This document shows, one piece after another, positions 37,233-45,677 of a DNA stretch of 64,000 nt; within the stretch, counting starts at the first letter, position 1; the number at the start of each line of letters is the position of its first letter. Under the pieces are notes generated by a model. That model was given only the letters and a program-made list of their open reading frames with translations, was not told the DNA's origin and did not search any database. The position numbers and the translations under genes are program-made. Location: positions 34,305 to 98,304 of the forward strand of contig JAREWP010000078.1 in assembly GCA_029001845.1 (NCBI GenBank), given 5' to 3'. This DNA comes from Candidatus Magnetocorallium paracelense (GTDB taxonomy: Bacteria; Nitrospirota; Thermodesulfovibrionia; Thermodesulfovibrionales; Magnetobacteriaceae).

Positions 37233-38093
37233 ATGGAGATAGCCAATCCGATATACGATGGTGTGTTTAAGTATTTAATGGAAGATAATGAAATCGCTAA
37301 ACTGATAATATCCAACATTATAGAGCAGGAAATAATTGAATTGGACTTTTTGCCACAGGAGAGGAGTACAAAGATAGAACATAACCGGCGTTTTTTTACT
37401 GTTTTCAGAATGGATTTTTCTGCTACGATTAAAGTAAAAGATCAAAGCTATAGGAATATTATTATTGAGATACAGAAGGCCAAGCTTCCCACGGACATAA
37501 TGAGATTCAGGCGATATTTGGGAGACAGGTATAAAGATAAGGCAAATGTCTATACAATAAAAGATGATAAGGGGGAGGCCAGGAAAAAGGCAATCCCCAT
37601 ATTCAGCATTTATTTTCTTGGATATGAATTGGAGCGTATAAAGGATGATCCTGTGATAGATGTGCATAGAAGCTATTACAGCAGGAGATCGGGCAGGAAG
37701 ATAGAGGAGAGAGAAGATTTTATAGAGAGTTTAACCCATGATAGTGTAGTGATTCAGATACCATTTTTAAAGAAGAGATACGTAACGGAGCTGGAGAAAT
37801 TATTGAGCGTATTTGATCAAAGTTGTATAACATCGGATGAGCACATATTGAATATAAAGGAGGAGGAATATCCTGAGAAGTATGGGAGAGTAATCAGGAG
37901 ATTACAGAGGGCGATTTTAAGCAAGCAGATAAGGGATGATATGGATGCAGAGGATGATGTAATAGAAGAGTTAAAGGAGCTGGAAAGAGATGTAGCAAAA
38001 AAGGATAAAGCATTGGAGGAGAAGGATAAAGTAATAGAGGAAAAGGATAGAATAATAGAAGAATTAAAAAAAAGATTGAGTAAAGGAGAGTAA
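37233..38093 (+). CDS. Rpn-family PD-(D/E)XK nuclease / putative transposase
   Basis: 286 residues. The N-terminal PANPIYDGVFKYL-type motif (here IANPIYDGVFKYLMED) is typical of Rpn/PDDEXK_2 proteins. The nuclease core has Asp in FRMDFSATI (about 50) and E-x-Q in IIIEIQKAK. The C-terminus is a charged coiled coil with KDKxxEEKDK repeats. GGAGG sits just upstream of the ATG. Rpn proteins promote RecA-independent recombination and are scattered in repeat-rich genomes. Its presence may relate to the repeat density of this island rather than to peptide chemistry. Confidence 0.85.
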   Translation: MEIANPIYDGVFKYLMEDNEIAKLIISNIIEQEIIELDFLPQERSTKIEHNRRFFTVFRMDFSATIKVKDQSYRNIIIEIQKAKLPTDIMRFRRYLGDRYKDKANVYTIKDDKGEARKKAIPIFSIYFLGYELERIKDDPVIDVHRSYYSRRSGRKIEEREDFIESLTHDSVVIQIPFLKKRYVTELEKLLSVFDQSCITSDEHILNIKEEEYPEKYGRVIRRLQRAILSKQIRDDMDAEDDVIEELKELERDVAKKDKALEEKDKVIEEKDRIIEELKKRLSKGE

Positions 38094-38094
38094 A

Positions 38095-38181
38095 GCGAAG
38101 TTGATTTTCCGGATTTACAGGATTAACGGTATAAAAAAATAATCTGCGTAAATCCTGAAAATCTGAGTTATCTGCGTTCAA
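38095..38181. repeat. Island palindromic repeat 6
   Basis: GATTTTCCGGATTTACAGGA ... AATCTGCGTAAATCCTG ... TCTGCGTTCA, then a T-run and the ATG of the sulfotransferase gene with no Shine-Dalgarno. Confidence 0.75.
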
Positions 38182-38192
38182 ATTTTTTTACA

Positions 38193-39053
38193 ATGTCCAA
38201 AATAATCTGGTTGGCATCCTATCCCAAGTCCGGTAATACCTGGTTCAGGGTTTTTCTGACCAATTTACTTGGAAACAGGGACGAACCGGCTGATATTAAC
38301 AGATTGGGAGGAGGCCCTATAGCAAGTGCAAGGGAAATGTTTGAAGAAGCTACCGGCATTGAATCATCCTGTTTAACAATGGATGAGATAGAGAGGCTTA
38401 GACCTGCAGTATATGAATATCTGGTGGAAAAGGCGGAAGATACGATCTATATGAAAGTACACGATGCCTATACATTCACGAATCATTCCACACCGTTGAT
38501 TCCAACAAAAGCCACAAAGGGTGTGTTATATATCGTAAGAAATCCTTTGGATGTAGCCGTATCCCTGGCTCATCATGAGGCAACGGACATAGATAGTGCA
38601 ATAAAGGAGATGTGCGATGACAAGTATGCCTTTTGTATAGGTCCAAATATGCTCTTTGATCAATTGAGACAATGGCTTCTGACCTGGAGCGGACATGTGA
38701 TCAGTTGGGTGGACCAGGGGAATATTCCTGTTCATGTAATAAGATATGAGGACATGAAGCTGAATTCATTGGATACTTTTACAGGGGCTGTTAAGTTTGC
38801 CGGTATAGAGAGGAGTGAGGAAGAGATAGCAAAGGCTATAGAATTAAGCAGTTTTGAAACATTAAGGGGCCAAGAGAGGGAGAAAGGATTCAGGGAAAGA
38901 TCTCAAAAGTCAGAATCTTTTTTTAGAAAAGGCGAAACAGGGTCATGGAGAGAGGTATTGAGTGATCAGCAGGTGGAAATGATAGTTTCTCACCACAGGG
39001 AGGTAATGAGGAGGTTCGGTTATCTTGATGAGAACAATGAAATTGTTTTTTAA
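38193..39053 (+). CDS. PAPS-dependent sulfotransferase
   Basis: A 286-residue sulfotransferase-1-type enzyme transferring sulfate from PAPS to a hydroxyl or amine. The 5'-phosphosulfate loop SYPKSGNTW is at residues 9-17, the 3'-phosphate site is IVRNPLDVAVSLAHH, and the C-terminal RKGETGSWREVL matches the conserved GxxGxW loop. The N-terminus starts directly with the strand before the loop, so it is cytoplasmic and complete. In this island a tyrosine or other side chain of the peptide is a conceivable acceptor, but small-molecule acceptors cannot be excluded. Confidence 0.88.
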   Translation: MSKIIWLASYPKSGNTWFRVFLTNLLGNRDEPADINRLGGGPIASAREMFEEATGIESSCLTMDEIERLRPAVYEYLVEKAEDTIYMKVHDAYTFTNHSTPLIPTKATKGVLYIVRNPLDVAVSLAHHEATDIDSAIKEMCDDKYAFCIGPNMLFDQLRQWLLTWSGHVISWVDQGNIPVHVIRYEDMKLNSLDTFTGAVKFAGIERSEEEIAKAIELSSFETLRGQEREKGFRERSQKSESFFRKGETGSWREVLSDQQVEMIVSHHREVMRRFGYLDENNEIVF

Positions 39054-39054
39054 T

Positions 39055-39139
39055 GGGACGCAGATTTACTGGATTTGCGGGATTATCAGGATAAAATTAT
39101 CTGCCTATATCATGATAATCTGTGTCATCGGCGCTTATT
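39055..39139. repeat. Island palindromic repeat 7 (diverged)
   Basis: GGGACGCAGATTTACTGGAT ... TTATCTG...AATCTGTGTCATCGGCGC. It starts one base after the sulfotransferase stop. Confidence 0.6.
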
Positions 39140-39160
39140 ATGACCGTTTTATGTGGGTTT

Positions 39161-39236
39161 TAAACAATCGTTAATTTAGTAACTTTAGGATCATATACAA
39201 CTTCATCATGTTCAAAGTCCAGCTTCATACGCCATC
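39161..39236 (-). pseudogene. Remnant of the retropepsin-like fragment gene
   Basis: Minus-strand reading encodes RWRMKLDFEHDEV then VYDPKVTKL and a stop, nearly identical to the C-terminus of the gene at 36652-36852. The 5' part is gone, replaced by the start of the arginase-like gene. It indicates that a segment including this gene was duplicated and then truncated. Confidence 0.65.
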
Positions 39237-39249
39237 TATTTAATTTGTA

Positions 39250-40209
39250 ATGAAAACAACAACTCTTTTTATTATTGAAGAACATCACGAAGCTTTTTTT
39301 ATTTGGAATTATTGCGTTGGAACTGGAAAGATAAAACCATCATGTAATACACTATTGCATGTTGATTATCATTCCGATTTTGCGCTTCCCCTTTTACAAA
39401 CCTCTCTCTACTCTTTAAATGGAAACAACAAAGCAATCAAGGAGTTTACTTACCGGGAATTATCCATATCCAATTTTATTGCTCCTGCAATTTATCTGGG
39501 AATATTCAATGAAGTTTTCTGGATAGACCAAAAGAAAGAACGTAAAAAATCACTATCAACCGACAACATCGACTTTTTACCGGTAAATAACGAGAACAGA
39601 GTAATGAAGCAAAAAAGAGTTGAAGGCTTTCTGCAGTCAAAAAACAGAGACGGTAAAAACCTTTTAATTCAGGAGCTTGTACCGGCAATTAAGGCAATTC
39701 AATATCCATGGAGAAGGGAGTTCGTTTATTATTATACAAATGTTCCTTCTGCCATATTTCCTTCCGGCCCCATAGTATTGGATATTGATCTTGATTACTT
39801 CTCCTGTTGGACTGCTCCTAAGAGATCGATAGAACTTAAAGTTGAAGTTACTGAAGAAGCTTACAACCTACTACAAAACCCATACCATCCTGTGAATCTG
39901 CTTGAAAAAAGAGTAGTATTGGAAAAAAGCGGTAAGAGATTTTTTGTTCATTTCAACAGGGTCGATAAAAATTTCCATTCAAATGCAAAAGTAGATAGAG
40001 ATGAGATACTTGGCAGAATCGATCTCTTTATTTCCTTTCTTAAGGAAAACAATATTTATCCTCAAATAATCGATATTTGCAGATCGAGATATAGTGGTTT
40101 TACACCGCAGGATCAGTGGGAGTTTATTGAAAAGAGTTTAATCGAAGAGTTGAGTCAGCTCTACTCATTAGAGATTGTTTTACCTGATGATTTACAGGAT
40201 ATTTGTTGA
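39250..40209 (+). CDS. UPF0489 / peptide-arginase-like protein (OspR type)
   Basis: 319 residues. EEHHEAFFIWNY near the N-terminus and two metal-binding motifs typical of the arginase/deacetylase fold are present: DxHxD in LLHVDYHSDF (D39, H41, D43) and DxDxD in VLDIDLDYF (D178, D180, D182). UPF0489 proteins in RiPP clusters include OspR-type peptide arginases, which turn Arg residues of a precursor into ornithine. That role is inferred here from motifs and from the surrounding peptide-modifying genes; the Cys-rich candidate precursor carries five Arg after its leader. No Shine-Dalgarno precedes the ATG. Confidence 0.7.
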   Translation: MKTTTLFIIEEHHEAFFIWNYCVGTGKIKPSCNTLLHVDYHSDFALPLLQTSLYSLNGNNKAIKEFTYRELSISNFIAPAIYLGIFNEVFWIDQKKERKKSLSTDNIDFLPVNNENRVMKQKRVEGFLQSKNRDGKNLLIQELVPAIKAIQYPWRREFVYYYTNVPSAIFPSGPIVLDIDLDYFSCWTAPKRSIELKVEVTEEAYNLLQNPYHPVNLLEKRVVLEKSGKRFFVHFNRVDKNFHSNAKVDRDEILGRIDLFISFLKENNIYPQIIDICRSRYSGFTPQDQWEFIEKSLIEELSQLYSLEIVLPDDLQDIC

Positions 40210-40242
40210 TTACATGTGTTGGTTCATATGGTAGGAATGTTT

Positions 40243-40857
40243 TTAGGAAAACTCCAGAATCGCCATCATATATTCAGGCCTGTCCGGATCTACTGATCCC
40301 TCAATCAGTTGAACGCCACAAGGGGATATATCTTTTTGTAACTGGTCTATATTCTCAAAATACAACTGGTTTTGATTCTTTTTACGATGAAATGATGTCA
40401 CAGCTCCCAGAAGTATAAGCCCTCCTGGCATTAAAGTGTGGCGCAAGCCCTTGAGAATATCTAACCTTCGCTCTGCTGCAAATGAATAGCATGAAAAAAA
40501 AATAAAATCAAAAACTTCTTTTTTAAGTGGAAGATGTTCCATATCAGCCTGCACAAAATGTACATTTCCTATATTTTTCTCGGCAACCAATTTATTTCCG
40601 CTCTGGAGGTAGAGAAAACCGATGTCAATGCATATGATATTACATTGATGATGGTGGATCGGGTATGCTTCACGTCCGTTTCCTGAACCTAGTATTAAAA
40701 CATTATTCGGAGATTTCAGATATTTTTCAACAAGATATCTTTCTGTGGTAAGATAGCCCCACTCAAAATTTTTTCGCTTGCCAAACATAGCCCCCCATGG
40801 GGCATGTTTTTGATATATGCTCGCTAAGTGAGTTGTGAGATCAAATGAATTTTTCAT
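40243..40857 (-). CDS. Class I SAM-dependent methyltransferase
   Basis: 204 residues with a Rossmann methyltransferase core: motif I VLILGSGNGRE (about 53-63), acidic end of strand 2 in CIDIG, FVQADMEHLPL (motif II-like) and MPGGLILLGAV (motif III). It belongs to the broad Methyltransf_11/25 group. It lies 60 bases downstream of the S26 peptidase gene on the same strand and likely shares its transcript. Substrate unknown; in this setting a peptide or a sugar is possible. Confidence 0.8.
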   Translation of the reverse strand: MKNSFDLTTHLASIYQKHAPWGAMFGKRKNFEWGYLTTERYLVEKYLKSPNNVLILGSGNGREAYPIHHHQCNIICIDIGFLYLQSGNKLVAEKNIGNVHFVQADMEHLPLKKEVFDFIFFSCYSFAAERRLDILKGLRHTLMPGGLILLGAVTSFHRKKNQNQLYFENIDQLQKDISPCGVQLIEGSVDPDRPEYMMAILEFS

Positions 40858-40917
40858 TTAGATTATATGGAACCTATTATCGATTGTTTAGAGAAGCGTG
40901 AAATCAATTTCTTATAA

Positions 40918-41544
40918 TCAGGTTATTTCTCTTTTTGTATTCAATTCAATTTCTTTTAGATATCTATCATTAAAGATAAGCCTGAACGGCTTTTTGATGA
41001 GCCACTCATTACTGTCAGCCAGTCGTCTGCCTATTATGTAATTACGGGCCATTATTTGAATTTCTACGCCTTTTTCACTCCTGAAGGTCAGAATACGTGG
41101 ATTGAACCACTTTAGAAATATTGTAAATATACCGCTATTGGAGAGGTACATGTAAGGGTTATGCAGCAACTCATTCAGGAAGATTTTATACTTATTTACA
41201 CTCCGGCGCCAAAGTCCTGTCAATCGGCCATAATAACCGCCGTAAATTTTAAATCTCCTTTTTCCTCTTTTGACGAAAACTACACGTCCCTGTACATCTT
41301 GCGGTTTTACAATCCAACTGTCTGCATCTCTTCTGTTATCGCCTTTGGTCCTAATCGTACCGGAATCGATATTGATGATTCGATGAACAACACTTACTCC
41401 CATATCAGGCGTTTGAAAAACAATAACATCACCCTCCAGAATCTTTCTATTATCATAGGAAATGATCTCCATGGCGTCGCCGTTCTTAAGAGTAGGGTAC
41501 ATGCTTGACCCTTTGTAATGGATCGGATCCGGGTAATTGCTCAT
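40918..41544 (-). CDS. S24/S26 family peptidase, Sec11-like
   Basis: 208 residues. The signal-peptidase Ser box is KGSSMYPTL (Ser14 before Met). Next comes GDVIVF, and at the place of the bacterial catalytic Lys there is His in VVHRII (His54), as in the ER/archaeal Sec11 class. The TKGDNRRDAD loop follows. No N-terminal membrane helix is present; a hydrophobic patch occurs late (IFTIFLKWF). Soluble S26 proteins of this kind are frequent beside PqqD/HprK-like genes. A role in cutting the leader of the island's peptide product is an inference. Confidence 0.75.
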   Translation of the reverse strand: MSNYPDPIHYKGSSMYPTLKNGDAMEIISYDNRKILEGDVIVFQTPDMGVSVVHRIINIDSGTIRTKGDNRRDADSWIVKPQDVQGRVVFVKRGKRRFKIYGGYYGRLTGLWRRSVNKYKIFLNELLHNPYMYLSNSGIFTIFLKWFNPRILTFRSEKGVEIQIMARNYIIGRRLADSNEWLIKKPFRLIFNDRYLKEIELNTKREIT

Positions 41545-41557
41545 AATGCTTGAAGGA

Positions 41558-41632
41558 TCTACGCAGATTTTACAAAATCAACATATATATGCTTAAATAT
41601 CCGGCAAATTCAGCGAACCACGCCATCTACGT
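41558..41632. repeat. Island palindromic repeat 8 (degenerate)
   Basis: CTACGCAGATTTTACAAAAT ... CCGGCAAATTCAG ... CATCTACGT; recognisable only by comparison with the other copies. Lies in the divergent promoter region between the S26 peptidase and the B12-type radical SAM gene. Confidence 0.4.
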
Positions 41633-41673
41633 ACAAGCAAAACTGTTATAACTCTTAAGATTTAGATAGATTA

Positions 41674-42987
41674 ATGCAAATTACATTAATAATACCTTCC
41701 AAAAAAGAGACTATTCCACTTGCCCCGTTGTATCTATGCTCCAATCTCGAAAAAAACGGTCATGAGGTTGATTTAAGATTAATAGATACAGATACGATTA
41801 AGTGTTGCAAGTTCAAACCAGCCAACATAAACCTATTCCTTGATTTATTGATCAACTCACATCGTATCGTTGCAATAGGATGCATGAATAATCTTCTCCC
41901 CTATATTTTATTTGCAATTAAAAGATTTAAGCAACAATATAATAAAACCATTATATTGGGAGGCCCGGGCCCCTCTGAATTCGCTTTGGAAATAATGAAA
42001 AAGTTCAGCGAAGTAGATTTTATTATCAAAGACAGAGATCCTGGCATTTTAGCAGAACTCATTAGTTATTTTGAGACAGGAAAAGAAAATGAGATTAACA
42101 TTAATGGCCTTGTATACAAACAAGGAAGCAGGATTGTATATAATCCTTCTGATGATGACTACTTTGACAGATTAAAATTCCCTGAGAATATGGAACCGAA
42201 CTTTGAGGAGATAAACGAATTTCATCTGCTCACCGTAGAGGGATGTCCCTATAGATGTACTTTTTGCAATGTAAGGCCTTTTATTTCAAGGAGCCTTAGG
42301 CGCCGGAATTTACAACAAGTTCTCGATGAGATCAAATGGACCCTAGAAAGGATTGTGAGACCAATTGTATTTATCATAGTAGACGAGGCATTTTTAGTGA
42401 ACAGGAAGAGAGTATTGGATTTTTGTTCGATGCTGAAACAGAATAACATGAAGATCAGATGGAAGTGTTACGGGAGAATAAATCATACAGACAACGAGCT
42501 TATGGCCATTATGAAAGACGCCGGTTGTGTAGGTATTTTTTTTGGTATAGAATCAGGCTCTAACTCTGTACTGCAGAAGATAAAAAAGGAGTTTACCATA
42601 GAGATTGCAATCAAAGTTTTAATTGAAGCAAAAAAATATTTTGAAGATACTGTGGCCAGCTTCATATGGGGGTATCCCTTTGAAAGCCTTGATGACTTAG
42701 TAAAAACAGTGATGACAAAAGCATTTCTGGACAATAAATCCATCAAGACACAACTAAAATTTCTTACCCCTGTAAGAGATTCAGAAATCATATCCGAATA
42801 TGGAGAACAACTCACCTTTAATGAAGAGATTCCCTTTCTGGCCGAGACTTACAATCTGATGCCTGAGAGTGCTGAATTTAAGATGTTTGTAGGGGAAAAT
42901 AAGGATATTTTCCTGGGTTATAACACTTATGTAAGTCCAGATCTGAATAAAAAAATAGAGCTGTTAAAAAAATCGGGGTTCATTTGA
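41674..42987 (+). CDS. B12-binding-domain radical SAM protein
   Basis: 437 residues. The N-terminal cobalamin-binding-like Rossmann domain (about 1-140, with IILGGPGPSEF) is followed by a radical SAM core with CxxxCxxC in EGCPYRCTFCN (Cys191, 195, 198) and GIESGS later in the barrel. The usual DxHxxG cobalamin-ligand motif is not evident, so cobalamin may bind base-off or not at all. Enzymes of this class perform C-methylation, epimerisation-like or ring-forming chemistry. Position in the island suggests a peptide substrate, but lipid or cofactor substrates are possible. No Shine-Dalgarno is visible upstream. Confidence 0.8.
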   Translation: MQITLIIPSKKETIPLAPLYLCSNLEKNGHEVDLRLIDTDTIKCCKFKPANINLFLDLLINSHRIVAIGCMNNLLPYILFAIKRFKQQYNKTIILGGPGPSEFALEIMKKFSEVDFIIKDRDPGILAELISYFETGKENEININGLVYKQGSRIVYNPSDDDYFDRLKFPENMEPNFEEINEFHLLTVEGCPYRCTFCNVRPFISRSLRRRNLQQVLDEIKWTLERIVRPIVFIIVDEAFLVNRKRVLDFCSMLKQNNMKIRWKCYGRINHTDNELMAIMKDAGCVGIFFGIESGSNSVLQKIKKEFTIEIAIKVLIEAKKYFEDTVASFIWGYPFESLDDLVKTVMTKAFLDNKSIKTQLKFLTPVRDSEIISEYGEQLTFNEEIPFLAETYNLMPESAEFKMFVGENKDIFLGYNTYVSPDLNKKIELLKKSGFI

Positions 42988-42995
42988 CTTGAGAT

Positions 42996-43084
42996 ATAGA
43001 ACGTAGGTATAGCAGTTTTAGAGGATTCAAGCCGATTAAAGAATCCTGCAAATCAGGAGAATCCAGGCCATTTGCATTCTGTTG
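42996..43084. repeat. Island palindromic repeat 9 (diverged)
   Basis: TAGAACGTAGGTATAGCAG ... AATCCTGCAAATCAGGAGAA ... TTTGCATTCTG; sits between the convergent stops of the radical SAM gene and ScmC. Confidence 0.5.
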
Positions 43085-43089
43085 CCTTA

Positions 43090-44031
43090 TCACAGCTCAC
43101 ATAATACCTCATCAACTTGTTCATGGAATCCTCCATTAAGAGAGAACTTAAGTTTATAAACAGGTACTGTTTTTCCTATTCTAACGGCATTTTCATACAT
43201 CTTTTCAAAAATTACATGAAATGGCAGCATGTTTTTATCTTTTTTCTCATATCTTTTATAGATTTGTAAAGCCGCCGCATATACATGTAAGGTACGCTCC
43301 ATAGGATTTAAGGTGCATATTTCATTCTTTAAAGATTTTTCCAAAATAAAGACTCCCGACAGTTGATGAGCTTTACGTAAATTGTATGATGGTGTTTTTT
43401 GCTCTCTGGCGCTGGTTATTGTGGGAAAGGCATGGACTTTATAGTTGGAGCTTGAGGTGGGGAGTACAACGACCTCGTCATCGCAGTGCACCATACCTTT
43501 AGAGGAAAACATTCTGCAGCAGGTACTCTTACCGCCATCAGCCTCTCCCGCCAAGAGGATAAAACGGTTGTTGTACATGACACAACCGGCATGGAGAGGT
43601 AATCCGTCGCTTTGAATACAATAATAATGAATGATTTCCAGTATGTGGTAGACAACTGTGAAGAAACAGATAACAGGATCAAGGGTGATGTTTACAGGAA
43701 TAATTATATTTGTATCATGGATTGAAGAGGTAGTGTTTTCGCAACTGTATACACTTTTCTCCCACTCATCTTTTGTAGAGCACCTTTGCAGACTATATGT
43801 AAGCCCCTCCAGGCAATCGGAGCATGATAAGTATATTCGCAGGCATTCAGAATCATTATCCGGCTTATGTGCGCCTTTAAAATATAAATTGTACATGAGA
43901 AGGTAATCATGCAACTTCGATGCGCTGTGTTCACATACCCCCAAGGCTGTTGTACAATGTAAATTTGAGGGAAGGTTGTCTCTCGCTCTGACCGGAATAT
44001 CGGGAATATAATGATAGAAGTGATAAAGCAT
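43090..44031 (-). CDS. scmC: SynChlorMet cassette protein ScmC-like, HprK-type P-loop protein
   Basis: 313 residues. The C-terminal HprK-like domain has LPLHAGCVMYNN, Walker A GEADGGKST (162-170), a CC pair after it, and VHCDDEVVVLP (DDE at 184-186). The N-terminal half carries many Cys (about ten in the first 140 residues). From memory, ScmC is the conserved non-radical-SAM member of the SynChlorMet peptide-modification cassette. Here it is the last gene of the minus-strand run, 140 bases after the Cys-rich candidate precursor. Its biochemical role is unknown; nucleotide binding and possibly phosphorylation are inferred. Confidence 0.75.
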   Translation of the reverse strand: MLYHFYHYIPDIPVRARDNLPSNLHCTTALGVCEHSASKLHDYLLMYNLYFKGAHKPDNDSECLRIYLSCSDCLEGLTYSLQRCSTKDEWEKSVYSCENTTSSIHDTNIIIPVNITLDPVICFFTVVYHILEIIHYYCIQSDGLPLHAGCVMYNNRFILLAGEADGGKSTCCRMFSSKGMVHCDDEVVVLPTSSSNYKVHAFPTITSAREQKTPSYNLRKAHQLSGVFILEKSLKNEICTLNPMERTLHVYAAALQIYKRYEKKDKNMLPFHVIFEKMYENAVRIGKTVPVYKLKFSLNGGFHEQVDEVLCEL

Positions 44032-44171
44032 TAGATAAAGAATTTAAAAACTTAAAAACACTACAATTCTATAGATATAGTAACGTATATTTCATTATCC
44101 AAACATAAAGCGTATTGAAACATCTAAGTCGGAAGCATGTAATAATGACTTTACAGGGCAAAATTTGGTTG

Positions 44172-44402
44172 TTAGCTACAAGTTCTATAACCTGCTCCAC
44201 CGGGGCAAGAGTTCCTGTTAGCAGTCCCTCCGCGACAGAGAGTAGCCGCAGCAGCACCTCCTGCGCTGCAAATATTTGCGCGACTGCCTACTATGCAGGT
44301 ACCGTCAGTAGCACCATAGCCAAATCTGCATGATCCGGCGCAAGCAGCACCGGCCGCCCCACTTCCGAATTTTACCAGTCTTGGCGCTTTCCATTTTCCC
44401 AT
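44172..44402 (-). CDS. Candidate RiPP precursor, Gly/Ala/Cys-rich (76 aa)
   Basis: 76 codons starting ATG 44402 behind a near-perfect AGGAGGT (44407-44413). The leader-like N-terminus MGKWKAPRLVKFG fits WxxPxLxxxG, close to the YxxPxLxxxG motif by which PqqD-type recognition elements bind lasso-peptide leaders. The rest is Gly/Ala/Ser-rich with seven Cys at 21, 25, 36, 45, 56, 66 and 75, spaced 8-10 residues apart after the first pair, plus five Arg, one Asp and three Asn. No signal peptide. It lies 69 bases after scmF and 140 before scmC on the same strand. I do not recognise a named family; the precursor of this cassette had not been identified to my knowledge. Confidence 0.8.
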   Translation of the reverse strand: MGKWKAPRLVKFGSGAAGAACAGSCRFGYGATDGTCIVGSRANICSAGGAAAATLCRGGTANRNSCPGGAGYRTCS

Positions 44403-44471
44403 TATGACCTCCTGATTATGACATTAAAAGGGCATACCTTTGCATTGAGCAAAGGATTATCTTTTATATTA

Positions 44472-45551
44472 TCAGTTTTTAATTATCTTCTGACGGCTTA
44501 CAGGAAACAATCCGGCCTTTTCAGCATCTTCACAGAACCAAAAGGGAGCCCATACATTTTTGTGTCTATAATAGTTCTGTGCAATACAACTGCCGCTGCA
44601 TATCACCTTCATTACACAGGTTCTGCAAACGCCTTCAAGTCGATGGGGTAAGCCTTCCCTTAGTCTATTCAACAGATCCGTATGATTCCATACATCTGCT
44701 AATAAATCATTTCGAGCATAACCGATTTTTAGTTCCGGCACACTCTCTCCAATACCGCATAATGCATATGAGCCATCGGACAATACACCCAATATGTTTA
44801 AAATACTGCACCTGCCTCTGTTGTTTCCATTTCCATAGATATGGCTCAAGGGAGCGAAAGCATCAGGGTAAGAGTAGTATAAATCGATTTTTACTTTTTT
44901 TGACAGTTCCGTATCCACCCACCTTCCCAGAGCAATCAACCGATCTATCCCTACAGTCTCTCCCGCCTTATGCATCTTGTCTCCTCTGGCTACAGGCATT
45001 ACGATGTTAAACTTTACTGAGCCCGCTCCCGAAGCTTCCGCAATTGTTACGACTTCTTCTATCTGGTTCTTATTGTCGTTCATAACAGACATAATCACCT
45101 GAGGTCTGTAACCGGCATTTACCAGATTCTTTATCCCTTTCATTGCAAGATCGAAACTTCCCTCTACACCCCTTATCCTGTCATGGGTTACTGCATTGGA
45201 GCCGTCAATACTCACTGACACATTTTGAGTCCTGCACTTTGTAATTTCTCTTGCCATGGCCGGAGTGCAATATGTACCATTTGTTTCTATTGCCACCGTA
45301 ATATCGTTCTTACGGATAAATTGAAGTATTTCAAAGATATGGGGATGCATAAGGGGCTCGCCTCCCGTCAACTTAACACCTTTTAGTCCTAAAGGGATCG
45401 CCTCTTTGATAATATGGCGGAACAGGTCAAAATCAAAAACTCTGTATTTCTTATCCGCTGTTTCAAACTTTGGGTTGATCCAGCAGTGGCGGCAACGGAG
45501 GTTACATCCTTCGGTCAGATAGAAATATAGGCGCTTTAAGGGGTATTTCAT
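44472..45551 (-). CDS. scmF: Radical SAM/SPASM protein, ScmF-like
   Basis: 359 residues. Radical SAM core with CxxxCxxC in EGCNLRCRHCW (Cys16, 20, 23), GGEP motif in KLTGGEPLMHP and VSIDGSNAVTHDRIRG. The C-terminal SPASM domain has a complete seven-Cys pattern, including GVCRTCVMKVICSGSC (CX2CX5CX3C) and the final Cys in APFWFCEDAEKAG. Auxiliary FeS clusters of SPASM enzymes support thioether or C-C/C-O bond formation in peptides. The text matches my recollection of ScmF. It precedes the candidate precursor directly. The start codon follows a T-run and an inverted-repeat arm, with no Shine-Dalgarno. Confidence 0.88.
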   Translation of the reverse strand: MKYPLKRLYFYLTEGCNLRCRHCWINPKFETADKKYRVFDFDLFRHIIKEAIPLGLKGVKLTGGEPLMHPHIFEILQFIRKNDITVAIETNGTYCTPAMAREITKCRTQNVSVSIDGSNAVTHDRIRGVEGSFDLAMKGIKNLVNAGYRPQVIMSVMNDNKNQIEEVVTIAEASGAGSVKFNIVMPVARGDKMHKAGETVGIDRLIALGRWVDTELSKKVKIDLYYSYPDAFAPLSHIYGNGNNRGRCSILNILGVLSDGSYALCGIGESVPELKIGYARNDLLADVWNHTDLLNRLREGLPHRLEGVCRTCVMKVICSGSCIAQNYYRHKNVWAPFWFCEDAEKAGLFPVSRQKIIKN

Positions 45552-45558
45552 AAAAAAA

Positions 45559-45643
45559 TTGAACTCAGAATGACAGGATGTGCAGGAACATCAGGATTTC
45601 AGATCTGCGTAAATCCAGTAAATCCTGAGAATCTGCGTTCTAT
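45559..45643. repeat. Island palindromic repeat 10
   Basis: TTGAACTCAGAATGACAGGA ... GATCTGCGTAAATCC...AATCCTGAGAATCTGCG; between the two ScmF-like genes. Confidence 0.7.
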
Positions 45644-45677
45644 TCTCCTTTCGATAATTTAAATTTGCATTAACTGT

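Noticed and set aside
44115..44333. Plus-strand frame of 72 codons antisense to the Cys-rich gene
   Set aside because: Its start has no ribosome-binding site, whereas the minus-strand gene has AGGAGGT and lies in a co-directional operon.
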